Positions 21,526 through 35,100 of a DNA stretch of 64,000 nt are shown piece after piece. The stretch is taken from NCBI GenBank assembly GCA_027943335.1, contig BSBK01001870.1:992001-1056000 (forward strand), in the 5' to 3' direction. Under the pieces are notes generated by a model that saw only the letters and a list, made by a program, of their open reading frames with translations, did not search any database and was not told the DNA's origin. Within the stretch, counting starts at the first letter, position 1, and every line of letters begins with the position of its first letter. Position numbers and translations under genes: made by a program. The stretch is from Chamaecyparis obtusa. Taxonomy: Eukaryota; Streptophyta; Pinopsida; Cupressales; Cupressaceae.

Positions 21526-22931
21526 GTAATATGATTAAATCAGTAATATGTTGTCATTGATGTCAACTAGTTTGACAACACTTATTTTGTAAGTTACTAT
21601 AACAAAACATCTGTAGAAAAGGAGTAAAAGAGATGAAGACCATAAATATCTACATGAGGAAGATGTATATGATAGATGAGGATAAGGAATACATTGAGCA
21701 ACTTGCTAATGAGTCTATGACCTTATGTTATTGACTTGATTATGTTTCATTCATCTATGATGAGGAAAAGAGTTGAAAGACACAAGGCAGTGTGGTCAGT
21801 TGATGAAGCATCACTGTATACACTGAGCAACATACTGTATACTAAGCATAGTATAAACTGAGCTTGTGTTCACCAACACATTTCTTTGTTAACTGAGCAA
21901 GAGAAAAGAACTAAATGATTAGTTTAGCCGATAAGGATTGATGAGCTGGAAAGTACATCGAAATCAATGATGGAGATAATGTTTGTTACGAAGATCAATG
22001 ACTAGCATAATTCAAGGAAGATCTAAAGGATGAAATGAAAATGTGTTACTGGCACAAATGCCAAGGAAGGTTTAAGTGACAAAATGGATGAAGGAGAATA
22101 AGTAGAAAAATCTAATGGAGGAGAAGAAAATGGTTTACTTGTCTATTTAAGAGACTAGAGTTTTGTTATGAAACCAATTCTGGAAGAAGGATTGCAAAAT
22201 TATCGCATGAACAAGCTTCATGTATGCCTGATCAAACTGGTTAAGGAGAACCGAACTACAAAGTCTACCAAGCATCGAAAAGCTATTACCGAGCGACAGT
22301 AAGTCATTGATTATTGTTGATATAGAATTGTAATATTGATCAGAGAATTTGAATGAGCAAAATATAGATCTGAATATCTTCAATTGAAGTTGTATTGTAA
22401 TCAGATCAACTGCTGTTACATTTTAACCATTGTAAATAGAGAAATCTCTTAACAGAGTGGACTTGAAAGTCTTATATGTGTCATTCATAGAATGAGCAGT
22501 GTTATCCTATCAACCCCATAGTGAATGTTGGTTGGACAATAACGTTTGGTCTAAAATCCTCTAACAAGGTCACACCTAATAGTTTGTTTGTAACCTTTAA
22601 CAGGGTTGGGTCTTCACCGACCTCACTTCAGAAGAGTGAACATTTTTGGGTTGTCAATCGCAGGTGGTTTTTCCCTTCACAAGGTTTCCACGTTAAATCT
22701 TTTGTGTTATGTGCTCATTGTGGTGATTGTTTGTTATCATACTTTACATATTACATGTTAGATTTTGTCGATAATCATTAGTTGTTAATTTACTGGTAAT
22801 CGGTAAAAGCACAAACAGTAAGGTATCTTTTGTTACCGAGTTGCAAAAGTTTAAGTAAAATTGTTTTGGATTATAAATTTTGATTTGGGACTGTGGATAA
22901 CTAATTCACCCCCCTCTCAATTATTCTAACA
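21526..22931 (+). repeat. Element G LTR, right fragment
   Basis: It continues the LTR that starts at 13365. Joined across D the LTR is about 1.48 kb, from TGATGAAC to TTCTAACA. The end CACCCCCCTCTCAATTATTC resembles the ends of the A and A2 LTRs. ACTGAGCA-like motifs recur at about 21815-21905. Two short tracts (CTCTAACAAGGT near 22558 and CCTTTAACAGGGTT near 22590) resemble the leader-side part of the A2 LTR (60660-60690). Open frames here are chance. Confidence 0.75.
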
Positions 22932-23619
22932 AGAAATATGTTGATTGCCCCTAGTTTCTCTTCCATCCATTCATCCACCACCAATGCTTTCTTCTTCATA
23001 ACCTGAAGCGCTTCTACGTTGCAATGTGAGAGAAAAATTCTAGAGGTGGAGGCCTCCTGCGCTACAGAAGAGAGTGAGGATGACAATTCCATTAAGAGCC
23101 TCCAAAGATTTGACTTTGAATCTTGAATCTCTTTCTTCTTTTGGTACTCCTTTTTTTACCTTTTATGGATTACCTAACTTGCATCATCGAGGAGATCCAA
23201 CTCCCCTTTTCGGTCTTGCAGATCTAGGGGAATCTTTGTTACTGTATAACCACCTACTAAAACCTCTAATTTGTCCCTATCTTATGGTGGGGCAACAACT
23301 AATGTGACCACATTTCCATCCAGACCCCTTTGGGTAGTATACAAGGTGTGAGCCCTTTTCGGCCTTTAGGGCACATGTTGGTCTTCCAACATGTGTGCTA
23401 ATGAGAGGGGAGAAGGTACCTCTACAGTCTTATTTCTTCTTCTTTATTTGAATAACCATTGAGGCAGACCTTGGTTGACAGTTGGTGTGATTCCGGGATG
23501 AATAGGATTTCTAATAAGTACCTGATCTGACTCTTCCATAGGTACTTCTTCTTCGGCATCACCATCAATTTTTTTTTGTATCTTCTTCTTCTTCCTCTTC
23601 TTCCTCTTCTCCTTCTTCT

Positions 23620-23666
<47 letters not shown>

Positions 23667-25986
23667 TTCCTCTTCTTCATCTTCCTCCTCTTCTTCCTCT
23701 TCTTCCTCTTCATGAGTGGTCCTACATGCCTCTTCTATTTCTTCGGCCTCCCAGAGGATATCTGTGTGGTTTTGGGGCTTCCTCAACCACTTCTTCCTAT
23801 TCTGCAATATGGTGCAAACTTATTTGTTCATCAATGTGGAAGAAATCATTGACATTTGTTTAAGAAATCTCTGGAAGATCCTCTAGAACCTTGTCGGTTT
23901 CAGAGGAAGAAGGGATTTTATGTATCTTAGACTCTTCTATTGGTTCCTAGCCTAGATCTAGGGAAGGCTTACTAACTTTCTATTTATTTCTCCTTTAGAG
24001 GGGTGGCCCAAAAACAACTATTTCTATTGCTTCCTCTTCCATAAGTGGCATGTGGAATGGGGCAACCATTGATGTGGTGGAAACTCCCAGAATTTGGGAA
24101 CCTAGAGGAATAGCCCTAAGACCAAAGGTCACACTAGAATTTGCTACCTCCTGAAGTTTCTAGGACTTCTCCACTTGTTCATCCAATTTCTTCAACAAAA
24201 ATTTAGGTACCAAGTTGGATGGCTGAGAGGATTCACCAATTTTCTGCTTCCCTTGGCCAAGGGACTATCCTCTTGTCCTGGGTCCAGAGATACCAATTAT
24301 TCTGGATTGCACAACTAGGTGGATACTTTCGGGGCATACTTTTTTAAATTGAGCATGAATTCACTCAATTATTGTTTTGGTCAGAACATTGATGCTTAAA
24401 ATATTTGGGGTACTACTAGAGGAGGGATTGACTTATCAATTCCTACTTCTTTAAACTTAGGATCCTCCAGTGGACCCATATCTGAATATTTAAGAGGGAA
24501 TGTATGGAGACCTAGGTAGTTCATCATTCCCATTGACATCCTTACACATTTCCTATTCTAGACCTCAAAATCATCATGACAGTCTTCCCAAAAATGGTCT
24601 ATATGTGGCTCATGGGGTTAGGCTCCCTGAAGTATTGCTTTCTTGAGGTGGCCACATGGATCATAATTCTGGTATCTAAGTGAAAATTTGCCTAAATTTA
24701 TAATGCTTAGCTCATTCTTTGCCTCTTTGGCAACAACAAGGGAGCAAGTATATCTTCCACAGGTGACAGGGAATGAGATGGAAGCAATCTTTATAGTCGC
24801 CAATAGGGCGTGCACTTGTAAGACCCGCTGACAAAATTTAAGCAAAGTAATCTTATCTCTTAAATGATTTAGTAACAAAAATGGTTCTCCAGAGAACCTG
24901 GTGACCTAGATGTAGGTGAATTGGGAAAATTAAATGAAATAATACTCCCAAGGGGAAATCATGGCCATTTTCTCTTGGGACAATCTGAAACCTACATCAC
25001 CAGTGAGCACCTTGATCCCATTATATACAAATACATTGTTAACTGTGAAAAAATTCTAGAAATAGTCATCCCACCAGATCTAAGGAAAATGATCCCATGG
25101 GGAGACTATTCCACCTATGTTTAGAGGGTACCAACTCTACTCAAACCCCATACTCCTCCCAATTTTCAAGCCAATGTCCATAGGATGAAGGAATTCATGT
25201 AAATTTATTTTCTCCTTCCACCCTCCTCATTTGTGCATCTAGGTGGTTGGAGATGATGGATGTCTAGTCGAAGCACAACTTATTGGTGGTCATGCTGCAT
25301 AAGAAGTAATACATCCATGTAGATAACTCTCAGGTGTGAGGCTCCTCTAAAATCTTGCATAAATAGATGATGCCAGCCTGGATCAGGTCTTTGAAATCTA
25401 TGTGGGGAATATCCATCTTCATTTTCTTGTAATCTCGATGGGGTGTCTACAACCATGCTATATTTAAATGATGACAAGCCACCTCCTGTGCACTAGTGAA
25501 CTGTTGAAGAGAAGAATCCCTACTCATGTCGACAATATCACTAAAGTGAGGGATCCTTCATATTGTAGCCATAGTATCACAATCCAAGGAGGTAATCTAA
25601 ACCCCATTAGATAACATAGAAGCTTGAATGGTCAAATTGTAGCTCTTGGCCATGAGAAATATTAATTCTGGAGCCTGCATAGATGGCGGAAAACATGCAA
25701 CTTGCATGATCATGGAGATAGATAGATTAACTGACAAAGGGTCATTGGTTCTTTTTAGCTGATACACAATTTGATGAAGGCTCTTCAATTTGACCCAGGT
25801 GCTAAAATTTGTATATGACACCTCTCGAAGTGAAGTTTCTACCCAAGACCCGTGAACTACCCCCTCAAGGAATTTCATCACCAGGGGGAGTAATTCCAAG
25901 GCCCTCTCTGCCGTGGACTTCCTGGTTGGGCTGAAAAATGTGCTTGGAAGCTCTAGGCTTCTGGGAGGAGATCCTACTACTGCCAT
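22932..25986 (-). pseudogene. F ORF1, left copy, truncated by G
   Basis: It starts at an ATG at 25986 (MAVVGSPPRSLELPS) and matches the right copy from 35932 (LKSLxQIxYQLKRTNDPL is shared). The reading frame changes at least three times before the sequence ends at element G, near GAINIF. A polypyrimidine tract at 23571-23711 has expanded inside it. I do not recognise the protein; see the right copy for a description. Confidence 0.65.
23571..23711. repeat. (CTT/CCT)n polypyrimidine tract
   Basis: About 140 bases of CTTCTTCCT-type repeats. The right copy of the same segment (near 33400-33440) lacks it, so it expanded after duplication. The Glu/Lys-rich and Leu/Pro-rich open frames over it are artefacts of the repeat. 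Confidence 0.9.
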
Positions 25987-27639
25987 CTTTTTAACCTATT
26001 TCCTACAAGACCCGATGACCATCAGTAATAATATCAAATTATTATCAAAACTCTAGATTCTAGAAGTCTAGATATCCATATTTTAAATGGTGGGAAGTAG
26101 AATGGCTAATTGATGTCATGTTTTTTTGTATTTCCAAGTTGTGTGTGTACACCTACACATGAAGAGTTATGACATTTTAATTAACAAATGGCATGATAAC
26201 AGTGGTATTAATTAGCCAATTAGACTGAATGTAAATGCAGACTCGTGAGAAATCTGTATGACCACCAAGGTGCAAATGATAGGAAATGAAGTTATCCTTG
26301 TGATGAGTCAGTCACTACACTACTAGGACTCAAATTGGTGACTGACAATTTTGCACGACTCGATGTGGCTCGCCCTAATGGTGACATGCCATACAACGAT
26401 TGGTCATGAGACTAAAATTGGTTTATTGCTTAGACATGGCCTAGCTAGCCTCGCAAAGAATTTCAAAATGAATGAAACTAGACCTCTTAACAAACACTTT
26501 CCATAGAGACAATAACTCCCTAAGTGACACCATTCGACATTCTTAAACCATTCAGGTGGAGAAAACCACTCAACACCTACGAAGGGGACTCCAAAATGAC
26601 TCGAATGATATCATGCGGGTGTGAGGCTCAAGCCAACACTTGACACTATGCACTAGAGGGGCTATGCATGACTCCAAAGACTTATTTACACAACTAGGCA
26701 TGCATAGGATGCAAGCCAAACATTTTAAACAAAATTTACATTGGCTGACAATGACTAATAACATTATTCTACACTATAATTTACATGAAATCACAGTATG
26801 AACTTGAACTTACACGCAAGAAAATGCCTATACATAAATGTACAAAAATATACAAAAAACACATATTTACATGCATATACATGTATTTAAATAAATCTAC
26901 AAAGGAAAACACATAAATTACAAGAAAATATACAAATTTATAGGAATGTACAAAATCCAGATGAACCAGGTGGACCGACAATGACCCAAATCCCTAGGGA
27001 TTCACACCAACTCTATTTATAGGGTGAAGCCATTGGTTCAACACGAAGAAACAAAAAAGAAAAAGGACAAAAGAAGTGAAAATAGGAAAAAACAAAAAGT
27101 GAAACAAAGGCCAAAACGTGCTTACCTAGATGAGGGAATGCTGAAAGATGACAAAGACGTTCATCCACTCACCTTTCAAAGAGCTAGACCACTTCCCAAA
27201 ATGCAGAAGCATGAACCTCAAAACTTAGGAAAATAACACAAGGAACTCAACTTGGAGAGGATTCAAACTTAGAAGTTTTGTAGCTCTGAAGGTAATTATG
27301 CTTTGGGTAATTATAAAAATAATGGGTAAAATCCTTGTACAATGCCTAAGTGAGTGCATTAATTGTTGATTAGAACCTTGCATCAGGAAAACCCTAAATT
27401 TTGGGCCCAAGAATGCCCGACATTCACTCCTTCAATGAAGATAGAAATGACACCACCGAAGTCTGGAGTCTAGAACTCAACACGACCGTCAAACAAAACT
27501 CTGGGAAAAGGATCCCAGAGAAACAAAAGGGGAAGGACACTGAAAACCACAAAGGAAAGAAAAGCAAAAGAAAGAAGAAAAAAGGGGGACTTGAAATTTT
27601 TCCAAACAAAATGTAGGGATGGGTATGCAGGGCATAACA
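25987..27639 (-). repeat. F LTR/leader-like region, left copy
   Basis: It pairs with 35933-37613. It starts, on the minus strand, TGTTATGCCCTGCATACCC. A TATAAATA box at 27014-27021 lies about 620 bp from that start, as expected for a U3 promoter. Where the LTR ends and the leader begins is not clear, because I see no convincing PBS between here and the ORF1 start. Confidence 0.6.
27014..27021 (-). promoter_or_regulatory. TATA box of the F LTR, left copy
   Basis: The minus strand reads CCCTATAAATAGAG. The right copy has the decayed form TGTAAATA at 36986-36993. Confidence 0.65.
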
Positions 27640-28574
27640 AATGGCAACTCGATGGGACAAATGCCTTGTACATTTGAGAACTCCCAAACTCTTTGGGGGG
27701 GAGACCAAGATCTTATCCTTATTGAAATATTATTTTGGGTGCAATTTCGATCTCTAGGAAAATCTAACTCACCTTGTTCTGGGAATTTCATTCTTTCCAA
27801 GCTATGAAGTGTGTGCTTTGAAGGAGATGCACCTTACATTTCCCAAAGTAAAGAGAGAAATTGCACTCCAAGTAGATAGATCCAAATGATTTTTATCAGT
27901 TATTGTACAATTTGGGTTCCAGGATTTGAATTTCATTCAGGTTTAACTCCTCCCTTTCTCTTTCTTTTTTATATATATGATGATGAAGGTGAAACTCCTT
28001 TCACCGGAGTCTTCAAGTTTAACTTGTTACTATGATGATACTTCTTTCACCTTGTCAATGATTTATTTTTTAGAGAAAGGGGGATCCACAACCTAAAATA
28101 ATGTTTTTAGCTTCATGCACAATCTTCCAAGAGTATGACTAATCTATTCTTAGGTCACTTTTATGGTCTTTCTCCCTTACCATTAAGGCCAACTTGGTTA
28201 GCTTCCTTTTTGTTTTAACTTGCTACAATTATGAAGGTACCAAGAAAAAATGAAGATTCACCATTACTTGTATTGCGCTTCCAGCAAAACCTTTGAATAG
28301 GGATGGGATCCAATGTTGTCTGCAAGGAGGATTTGGGACCAATAAAATGCATGAGATGAATCTCCTACTACATCACAATATGTTATGCAAAACACTCCCA
28401 ACTACGAAATTGAAAGGCAAAAACACTGGGAATAAAAACAACCAAGGTAGGCAAAAGTAAAAGATACAAAAGACAACAAAAATAAAGAAAAACTGACCAA
28501 GAATAGAATATACAAGAGGGACATATTTATAGACTTTATACATATGATACAACAAAGAGGGTTCTCAAAGAAAA
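27640..28574 (-). other. F 3' untranslated region
   Basis: No supported gene. A purine run on the minus strand at 27948-27971 (AAAAAAGAAAGAGAAAGGGA, then GGAG) is a possible PPT, but it is about 310 bp from the proposed LTR start at 27639. Either this is not the functional PPT or the LTR starts further out than proposed. Confidence 0.45.
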
Positions 28575-31215
28575 CCCCTTACCTCATTCGAAGTAATGTT
28601 TGAGAAATTGCCCATTGACGGGTAATGGAACAACTTCTATGATCAAGGAACTAAGGCAGTAAGTGTTGGCCCCATAGATTTTTGATATTTGATATGGCCC
28701 AAGCCAAAGGCTCTAGAATTTGGTGTGTTTACCTTTATTTTCCTGGTCCTTATCGCAAAGGAGGACTAATTTTGAGATCCAAAAAGCCTTATATTGAGCT
28801 GTCTTGTCGAACCAACGCTTGACTACTACTTGATGTTTCACAAAATGTTTGAGGGCATTGTCTCTTTGTTAATCCAAATAAACCAACTTAAGGAGGCAAA
28901 CCTCCATAATGTTATCCCTTGTATCAAACTCCTACATGAATTACAGGACTAAAATTTGTAGGTTGACTAGAAATATTAAATTTTGGCCATAGACCAGATA
29001 AAAGGGAGAAGTCCCTAGAGAAGCCTTGATGTAGATACAATTCACCTAAAGGGTGAACTTTAGCTTTTGGTGCTAGTCTTAGGGATGATTTTCAAGATGT
29101 TTGATAACCTCCAAGAGGTTCTTGTTAGTAGATTCTACTACATCATTACCCTATGGGTAGTAATTGCTTGAGAGCTTGAGGGTAATATTTTGACCATAAG
29201 CCCATTCTAGTAACTGGGCGGAGGAAAATGTTGGACCTTTATCACACATAAGGGTGAATGACATCTAAAATCTTGTGGTGATGTTTTCCTTAATGAAGTT
29301 GATGACTACGTCTGCTGTGTTGCTTTTACAAGATATGGCTTCGGGCCACTGGGTGCAATAATCAGTAGAAATCAAAATGTATTGGTGTTTGATGGATGAG
29401 TTGGGGTTAATTTACCTGATAAAATCAAATGCCCATTTCGTGAAGGGCCTAACCACAAAAATAGGTTAGAGAGGCATTGTCAAGTTCCGCTCTCTAGAAG
29501 CAGCGACATGACAAGTGTGACACTTTCTTATGTGTGCATAAATGTCCTTGAAAATATGAGGCCAGTAATAATTGGTCTGAAGGATTTGATAGTTCATGGC
29601 ATCAGTTGAGCCATGCCCAATTTTAAACTATCTGTGGAACTTGTCAATCATTCTTACAACTTGTGCACAGTCAAGAAAGTGAAGGTAAATAACCTCGTAA
29701 TTTGTATGAAATAAGGTTCCATTCTTAATCATGAAGTGTACACTCTTTAATTAGAGCGCTCAACATTTTCTAGAAGGAATTCCCTTAGGGCATCGATTGT
29801 TCAGTAAGAGGTATACTAGATCAGCATACCATGGGTGTTGAGTAAGGGACTCCAAAGTGTAGGTCTGATAATTGATCTGTAGACCTGTCTCTTCCATGGC
29901 CTGGCATAATCCTTGTCTATAGACTAACCTCATAGGTTGCATTTCTAAATCAAATTCTTGGAAGATAGCCATCCATTTCCTCTGGCATTCTCTGAGCCTA
30001 CTATGCATCAGTAGGGATTTGAGAGTATGATTTGGCACGATGGCATGTACTTTAATTTGGATAATGTAGTGCTAGAATTTCTTTACTGCTCAAATAAGGG
30101 TGGAGCCTATTTTTCAAGGGGTGAATACCATACCTCAACATTCTTGAGGGGGGAGCTCATGAAATTGATAGGTCATTCTTCCCTTCCAACCTTTTGGGTT
30201 AATACTATAGCAACAACATGGGTGGAAGTAAAAGAATAGATATAAAATGAGAGGGTATAATCTGGGCTAGCCAAGATCAGGGCCTCTGTGATAGCTTGTT
30301 TAGTTTGAGAGAACACCTCTTTTTCTTCTTGACTCCACTCTATTTTCATGTCCTTCTTCATCATATCATTTAGAGGCTTAAATACCTTGACGAATCATGT
30401 GATGAATCGTCAGAAAAAATTAATATTCTTTATTACTATCGGGCATCTATAATTGCAACAATGCCTCTAATCTCTTGGGGTTGATGGTGATACCCTTCTT
30501 AGAGATGATATGTCCAAGAAATTTCCCTTTTGTGACCCCAAATATGCACTTCTTAGGGTTAAGGGAAATACCAAACCGACAACATCTCTTTTAAATCTTG
30601 GCGAGGTGGGTGGGATGATCACGCATGTCCTAGGAGAAAATTGTTAAATCATCCATGTAGATGATTATGCACTTGTTAACCAACCCCTCCAAGATGATGT
30701 TTGTTGCCTTTTGAAATGTGACCCTCATAATCATCAAGATGAAAGTCATTCTTTTGTATGCGAATGTTCCCCATTTTGTGGTGAACACAATCTTGATTTG
30801 GTCCTCAAATTTCACCATGTCCTGGTTATAACCCAAATACACGTCCAAGAAGGACATCATTTGTGAGCCATTTAATATTTGAAGCACCTTCTCTGAGGGA
30901 AAAGGGTGATTATCTTCTTTCTTAGAGACTTTATTCAGATTTTGAAAGTTGACACAAAGCCTAATTTCCCCATTTTTCTTTCGGACTGGGACTAGATTTG
31001 CTACCCATGTAGTGTGCTGGATCAGGAAGATTATGCATGTGGATAACAACTTTTGCACTGCTTGGTATATCAAGGGTTCAATGAGGGGGTTAATCTATCA
31101 AAAAGGTTTAGTGTCAGGCTTTAGGGGAATAGTATGTGTCATGATGAATGTGTCATAGGTTTTGAGGTCCTCATACCCCCATGCAATTACATTGATATAC
31201 TCCTAAAGAACCAAG
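28575..31215 (-). pseudogene. F pol: reverse transcriptase, RNase H, integrase (Ty3/gypsy)
   Basis: The RT starts near 31200 (VIAWGYEDLK, then PLKPDTKPF). It shows VPVRKKNGEIRLCVNFQNLNK at 31000-30940 and the active-site YMDDLTIFS at 30630-30656. RNase H follows (about 30364-29760: MKIEWSQEEKEVF, then RKWMAIFQEFDLEMQ). The integrase core has DYCTQWPEAISC, CDKGPTFSSAQLLEW and NDVVESTNKNLLEV, so all three acidic residues are still present. A C-terminal LWLGPYQISKIYG motif (GPY/F type) ends it. Stops and frameshifts are frequent, so it is dead. Confidence 0.88.
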
Positions 31216-32136
31216 ATAATCATTTCCTTTTCTTTTGGGGAGCATGAGGTACTTATGTACACATATTTTTCATCATTTTCTGTCCCTATGTTGAATTTCT
31301 CATATTTTCTCCCTTTTGAGGATTTGGGAATCTTACAATTAGCTCAGGGATCTGAATCAAAGATACATTCCAATGCCACCATTCCCTTTGGAATGGTGTT
31401 AGTGGGTCGATCGAGCATACCATCCTCTCTTTCTATTTGTCTTGTATCATCATGTTCTTTGTCTAAGATTTGGTCTTCAAAGACTTTAGTATTTTCCAAG
31501 AAGATGAGGATGTGTTAGTCATCCTCAAAGACTTGAAGGTGTGTCATATTATTCAGGACATAGGGGTAGGTACCATTTCTACAAAAAATCTCTAGAGTCA
31601 GGAACTTGCCATAGGCTTAAGAGTACTGGCTGACACGACAAGAATGTTTGAAATGTAGTTTCTTTTCTAGGGGATTACTTCAATGCTGAATGCATTCAAA
31701 TCCTCTATCAGGCTCCTCTAAATAAAATTGGAGATATCCCTTCGATGATGCTATCAAACATGTGAAGGCAATCTACGTTATCTAGGTACCTTGAATAGTG
31801 CACTCCATAAATGTAGTAATGGCTCCACGTCCTCCCTCTTTCCACTCAACCATAAATGTAGGAGTGACACCTTGGGAACTGAGATGATGCATATGATTCT
31901 TTATAATATACATGTCACCATTAACCATAATGTACCCCACTGACATCTGAAAACATCTCTGACAAAGAATGTTTGACGACAATTGGTCAACTCTGGAGAA
32001 ATCATGAACCCAAACCATCATAAATAATACAAAACTAGGAAGTCTGGAACTTCGGACTAAGGTAGCTTATGCTCATAGAATAGCTAAAAAATAAAAATGA
32101 GTTCAAGGAAGAAGAAAATACCAAAACTTGAAAAAC
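31216..32136 (-). other. F region between ORF1 and RT, heavily decayed
   Basis: A protease should lie here, but I find no DTG/DSG-like site. The piece at 31782-32021 is open on the minus strand without a recognisable motif. Short stretches just before RT (KGMVALECIFDSDP, 31390 region) read in the pol frame. Confidence 0.45.
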
Positions 32137-35100
32137 TTATGATTCCTTGAATTTTTGGAGGGCCTCCAACACTTCCATCACGCCTCCTTCGTCTACCTCC
32201 TTCAAGCAATCCATTCGACTTATGGCATCCTTGAGGTGGTCTTTGGCATCCTCAACCTTACTCTTCAACTTGAAGGTGACCATGGAAGCACCGTGGGCTT
32301 CAAGCACCAATCGAGAGAGTTCTCCTAAAAATGAACCATCAAAATCTCTGAAGGTCCAAAATTGTATACCGATATTCTCATCAAAATTATTTAAAACTTC
32401 TTCTATAGGGGTGTCAATACCTAGGTGGATTGGATTAATCTCGACCACCTACAAAATGAATGTGAGGAAATGATCCAACGGGTCCTGGATTGTGGCTTTG
32501 AGATCTTATAAAACCCTAACTAGTTGCTTGCTTGTCTTGAATTAGAATGCAAGTCTGGAGTACTGGGTCTTCAAGTACTGACATGACTGGTTGGCCAAGA
32601 TATCTATTGTGATCATCCTATCTTCTCCCAAATTCAAAATTTCCCTGATGCATTCTGTCCATTCTTTATATTTATCTTCTCAGGATTTACATGTTGAGAC
32701 GATGTTGTAAATCTTGTTCTTGATAAGACACACCTCATACAACTCAGGTAGGGACTCAATATAAAATATCATGACTGACCCTAGTTGTTCTTCCATCCAT
32801 TCATCCACCGCTAACACTTTCTTCTTCATAACCCAAAGCACTTGTACGTTGCCTTGTGGAAGTGGAATTCTATAGGTGGAGGCCGCTAGCACTGTAGAAG
32901 AGAGTAGGGATGATAATTCCATTAAGAGCCTCTAGTGATTTGACTCTAAAGCTTGAAGCTCTTTCTTCTTTTGTTACTCCTTTTTGTACCTTTCATGGCT
33001 TACCTAGCTTGCATAATTGATGAGATCCAACTCCCCTTTTTGGTCTCGCTAGCCCAAGGGAATCTCTATTACTATATAATCACCTATTAAAACTTTTGAT
33101 TCTTCCCTATCTGGCAAAAGGGCAACAATTGATGCGACCACATTTCCATCTGGACCCCTCTAGATAGTATACATGGTGTGAGCCCTTTTCAATATTTTGG
33201 GAACATATTGGTCTACCAACATGTATGATAATGAGAGGGGAGCAGGCACCTCTACAGTCCTCTTTCTTCTACATGATTTGACTAACCATTGAGATAGACC
33301 TTGCTTGACAGCCAGTGTGATTTCAAGATGAATAAGATCCTCGATAAGTACCTGATTGGGCTCTTCCATAGGTACTTCTTTGGCATTACCATCAAGATTA
33401 TTTTTTGTATCTTTGTTTGCCCCGATATCACCTTTAGGGACTTCTTCCTAGGGTGGAGTAATTAGAGGATCTTGTTCAATGGGAACTTCCTCACCTTGGA
33501 ATTCCAAGGGGACCTCAACTTCACCTATTTGATGAGAGTCTTCTTGAGATGGAGGGGTAGCTTCTGAGGGTATGATTATTCTCGTAGGTTTGGTTTCCTC
33601 ATAGGCCAAAGATTGCCCACCAATCTTGGAGTTTCCTTTCTCCTTTTCTATTTTTCTTCTTTCTTCTTCTGCCATCTTCGTAGTTTCCTCCTATCTTCAT
33701 TCTTTGGTGGCTTCTTCAGCCCAGAGACAAACATCCTCTACAATTTTATCTTCTTCTTCTTTCTATCATGGTGTAGACTTCCCTGATTGTCGATATGAAA
33801 GAAATCATAGACATTTATTTGAGAAATCTCTGGTGGATCCTCTGGAGTGTTGTCAATTTCAGGGGAAGAAGGGATTTCATGGATCTCAACCTCTTTTATT
33901 AGTTCTTGGCCTGGATCTAGGGAAGGCTTACTATATTTCTATTTCTTTCTCCTTTGGAGGGGTGGCCCGACAACATCTATTTCTATTGCTTCCTCTTCCA
34001 TAAGTGGCATGCCGAATGGGGCATCCATTGATACTATGGGAACTCTCAAAATTTGGGAACCTAGAGGAATAGCCCAAGACTAGCCTCCTAAAGTTTCTGG
34101 GACTTCTCCACCTATTCATCTAATTTCTTCAACAAAAATTTAGATACTAGACCGGATGGCTGACATGATTTGCCAATTTTCTGCTTCCCATGTCCAAGGG
34201 ACTGTCCTCTTGTTTGGGGTCCAGAGACACCAATTATTCTAGATTGCATGTCAAAGAAGACACTTCTTGGGCATAATTTTTCAAAATGAGCGTGGCTTCA
34301 ATAAATTATTATTTTGGTCACAACCTTGATTCTGAAAATCTCTGGGGTATCCCAATCTACTAGAGGAAGGCCCGACTTATCAATTCCTGCTTCTTTAAAC
34401 TCAGGGTCATCCAACGAACCCAAATTTAAATTTTTAAGAGGGAATATCCTGAGACCAAGGTGGTCCATCATTCCCATTGACATCCTTACATATTTCATGT
34501 TCCAAAACTCAAAAAAACCTTGACAGTCTTCCCAAAAATCTTCTATATGTGTCTCATGGGGTTGGGCTCCCTAGGGAATTACTTTCTGGAGGCAGCCATG
34601 TGGATCATAATTCTAATGCCTAAGTGAAAATTTGCCTAAATTTAGGTTTCTCATCTCATTCTTCACCTCTTTGGCAACAGCGGGAAGGGAAGTACATCTT
34701 TTATAGGTGACATAGAATGAGATGGAAGCAATCTTTTTAGTTGCCAATAGGTCATGCACCTGTAAGACCTATCGACAAAATTCAAGCAAAGAAATCTTAT
34801 CTCCATAATGATTTGGTAACAAAAATGGTTCTCTAGAGAGCTGGGTGACTTGGATGTAGGTGAATTGATAAAATTGAATGAAATAACACCCCCAAGGGGC
34901 AATTATGGCCATTTTATCTTGGGACAATCTAAAACATATATCACCGGTGAGCATCTTGATCCCATTCTATAAAAAGACATCGTTAACTCTACAAAATTGT
35001 TGGAAATAGTCATCTCATAGGATCTAAGGAAAATGATCCCATGGGGGGGACTGTCATGCATGTGTTCTGAGGCTACCAACTCTACTCAAACCCCAAACTC

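Noticed and set aside
23444..23863. Open frames rich in Glu/Lys (minus strand) and Leu/Pro (plus strand)
   Set aside because: They are translations of the CTT/CCT microsatellite inserted in the left copy of F ORF1, which is absent from the right copy.
27948..27971. Purine run on the minus strand taken as the F polypurine tract
   Set aside because: It is about 310 bp from the proposed LTR start at 27639 and is not followed by TG. It is kept only as a possibility within the 3' region entry.
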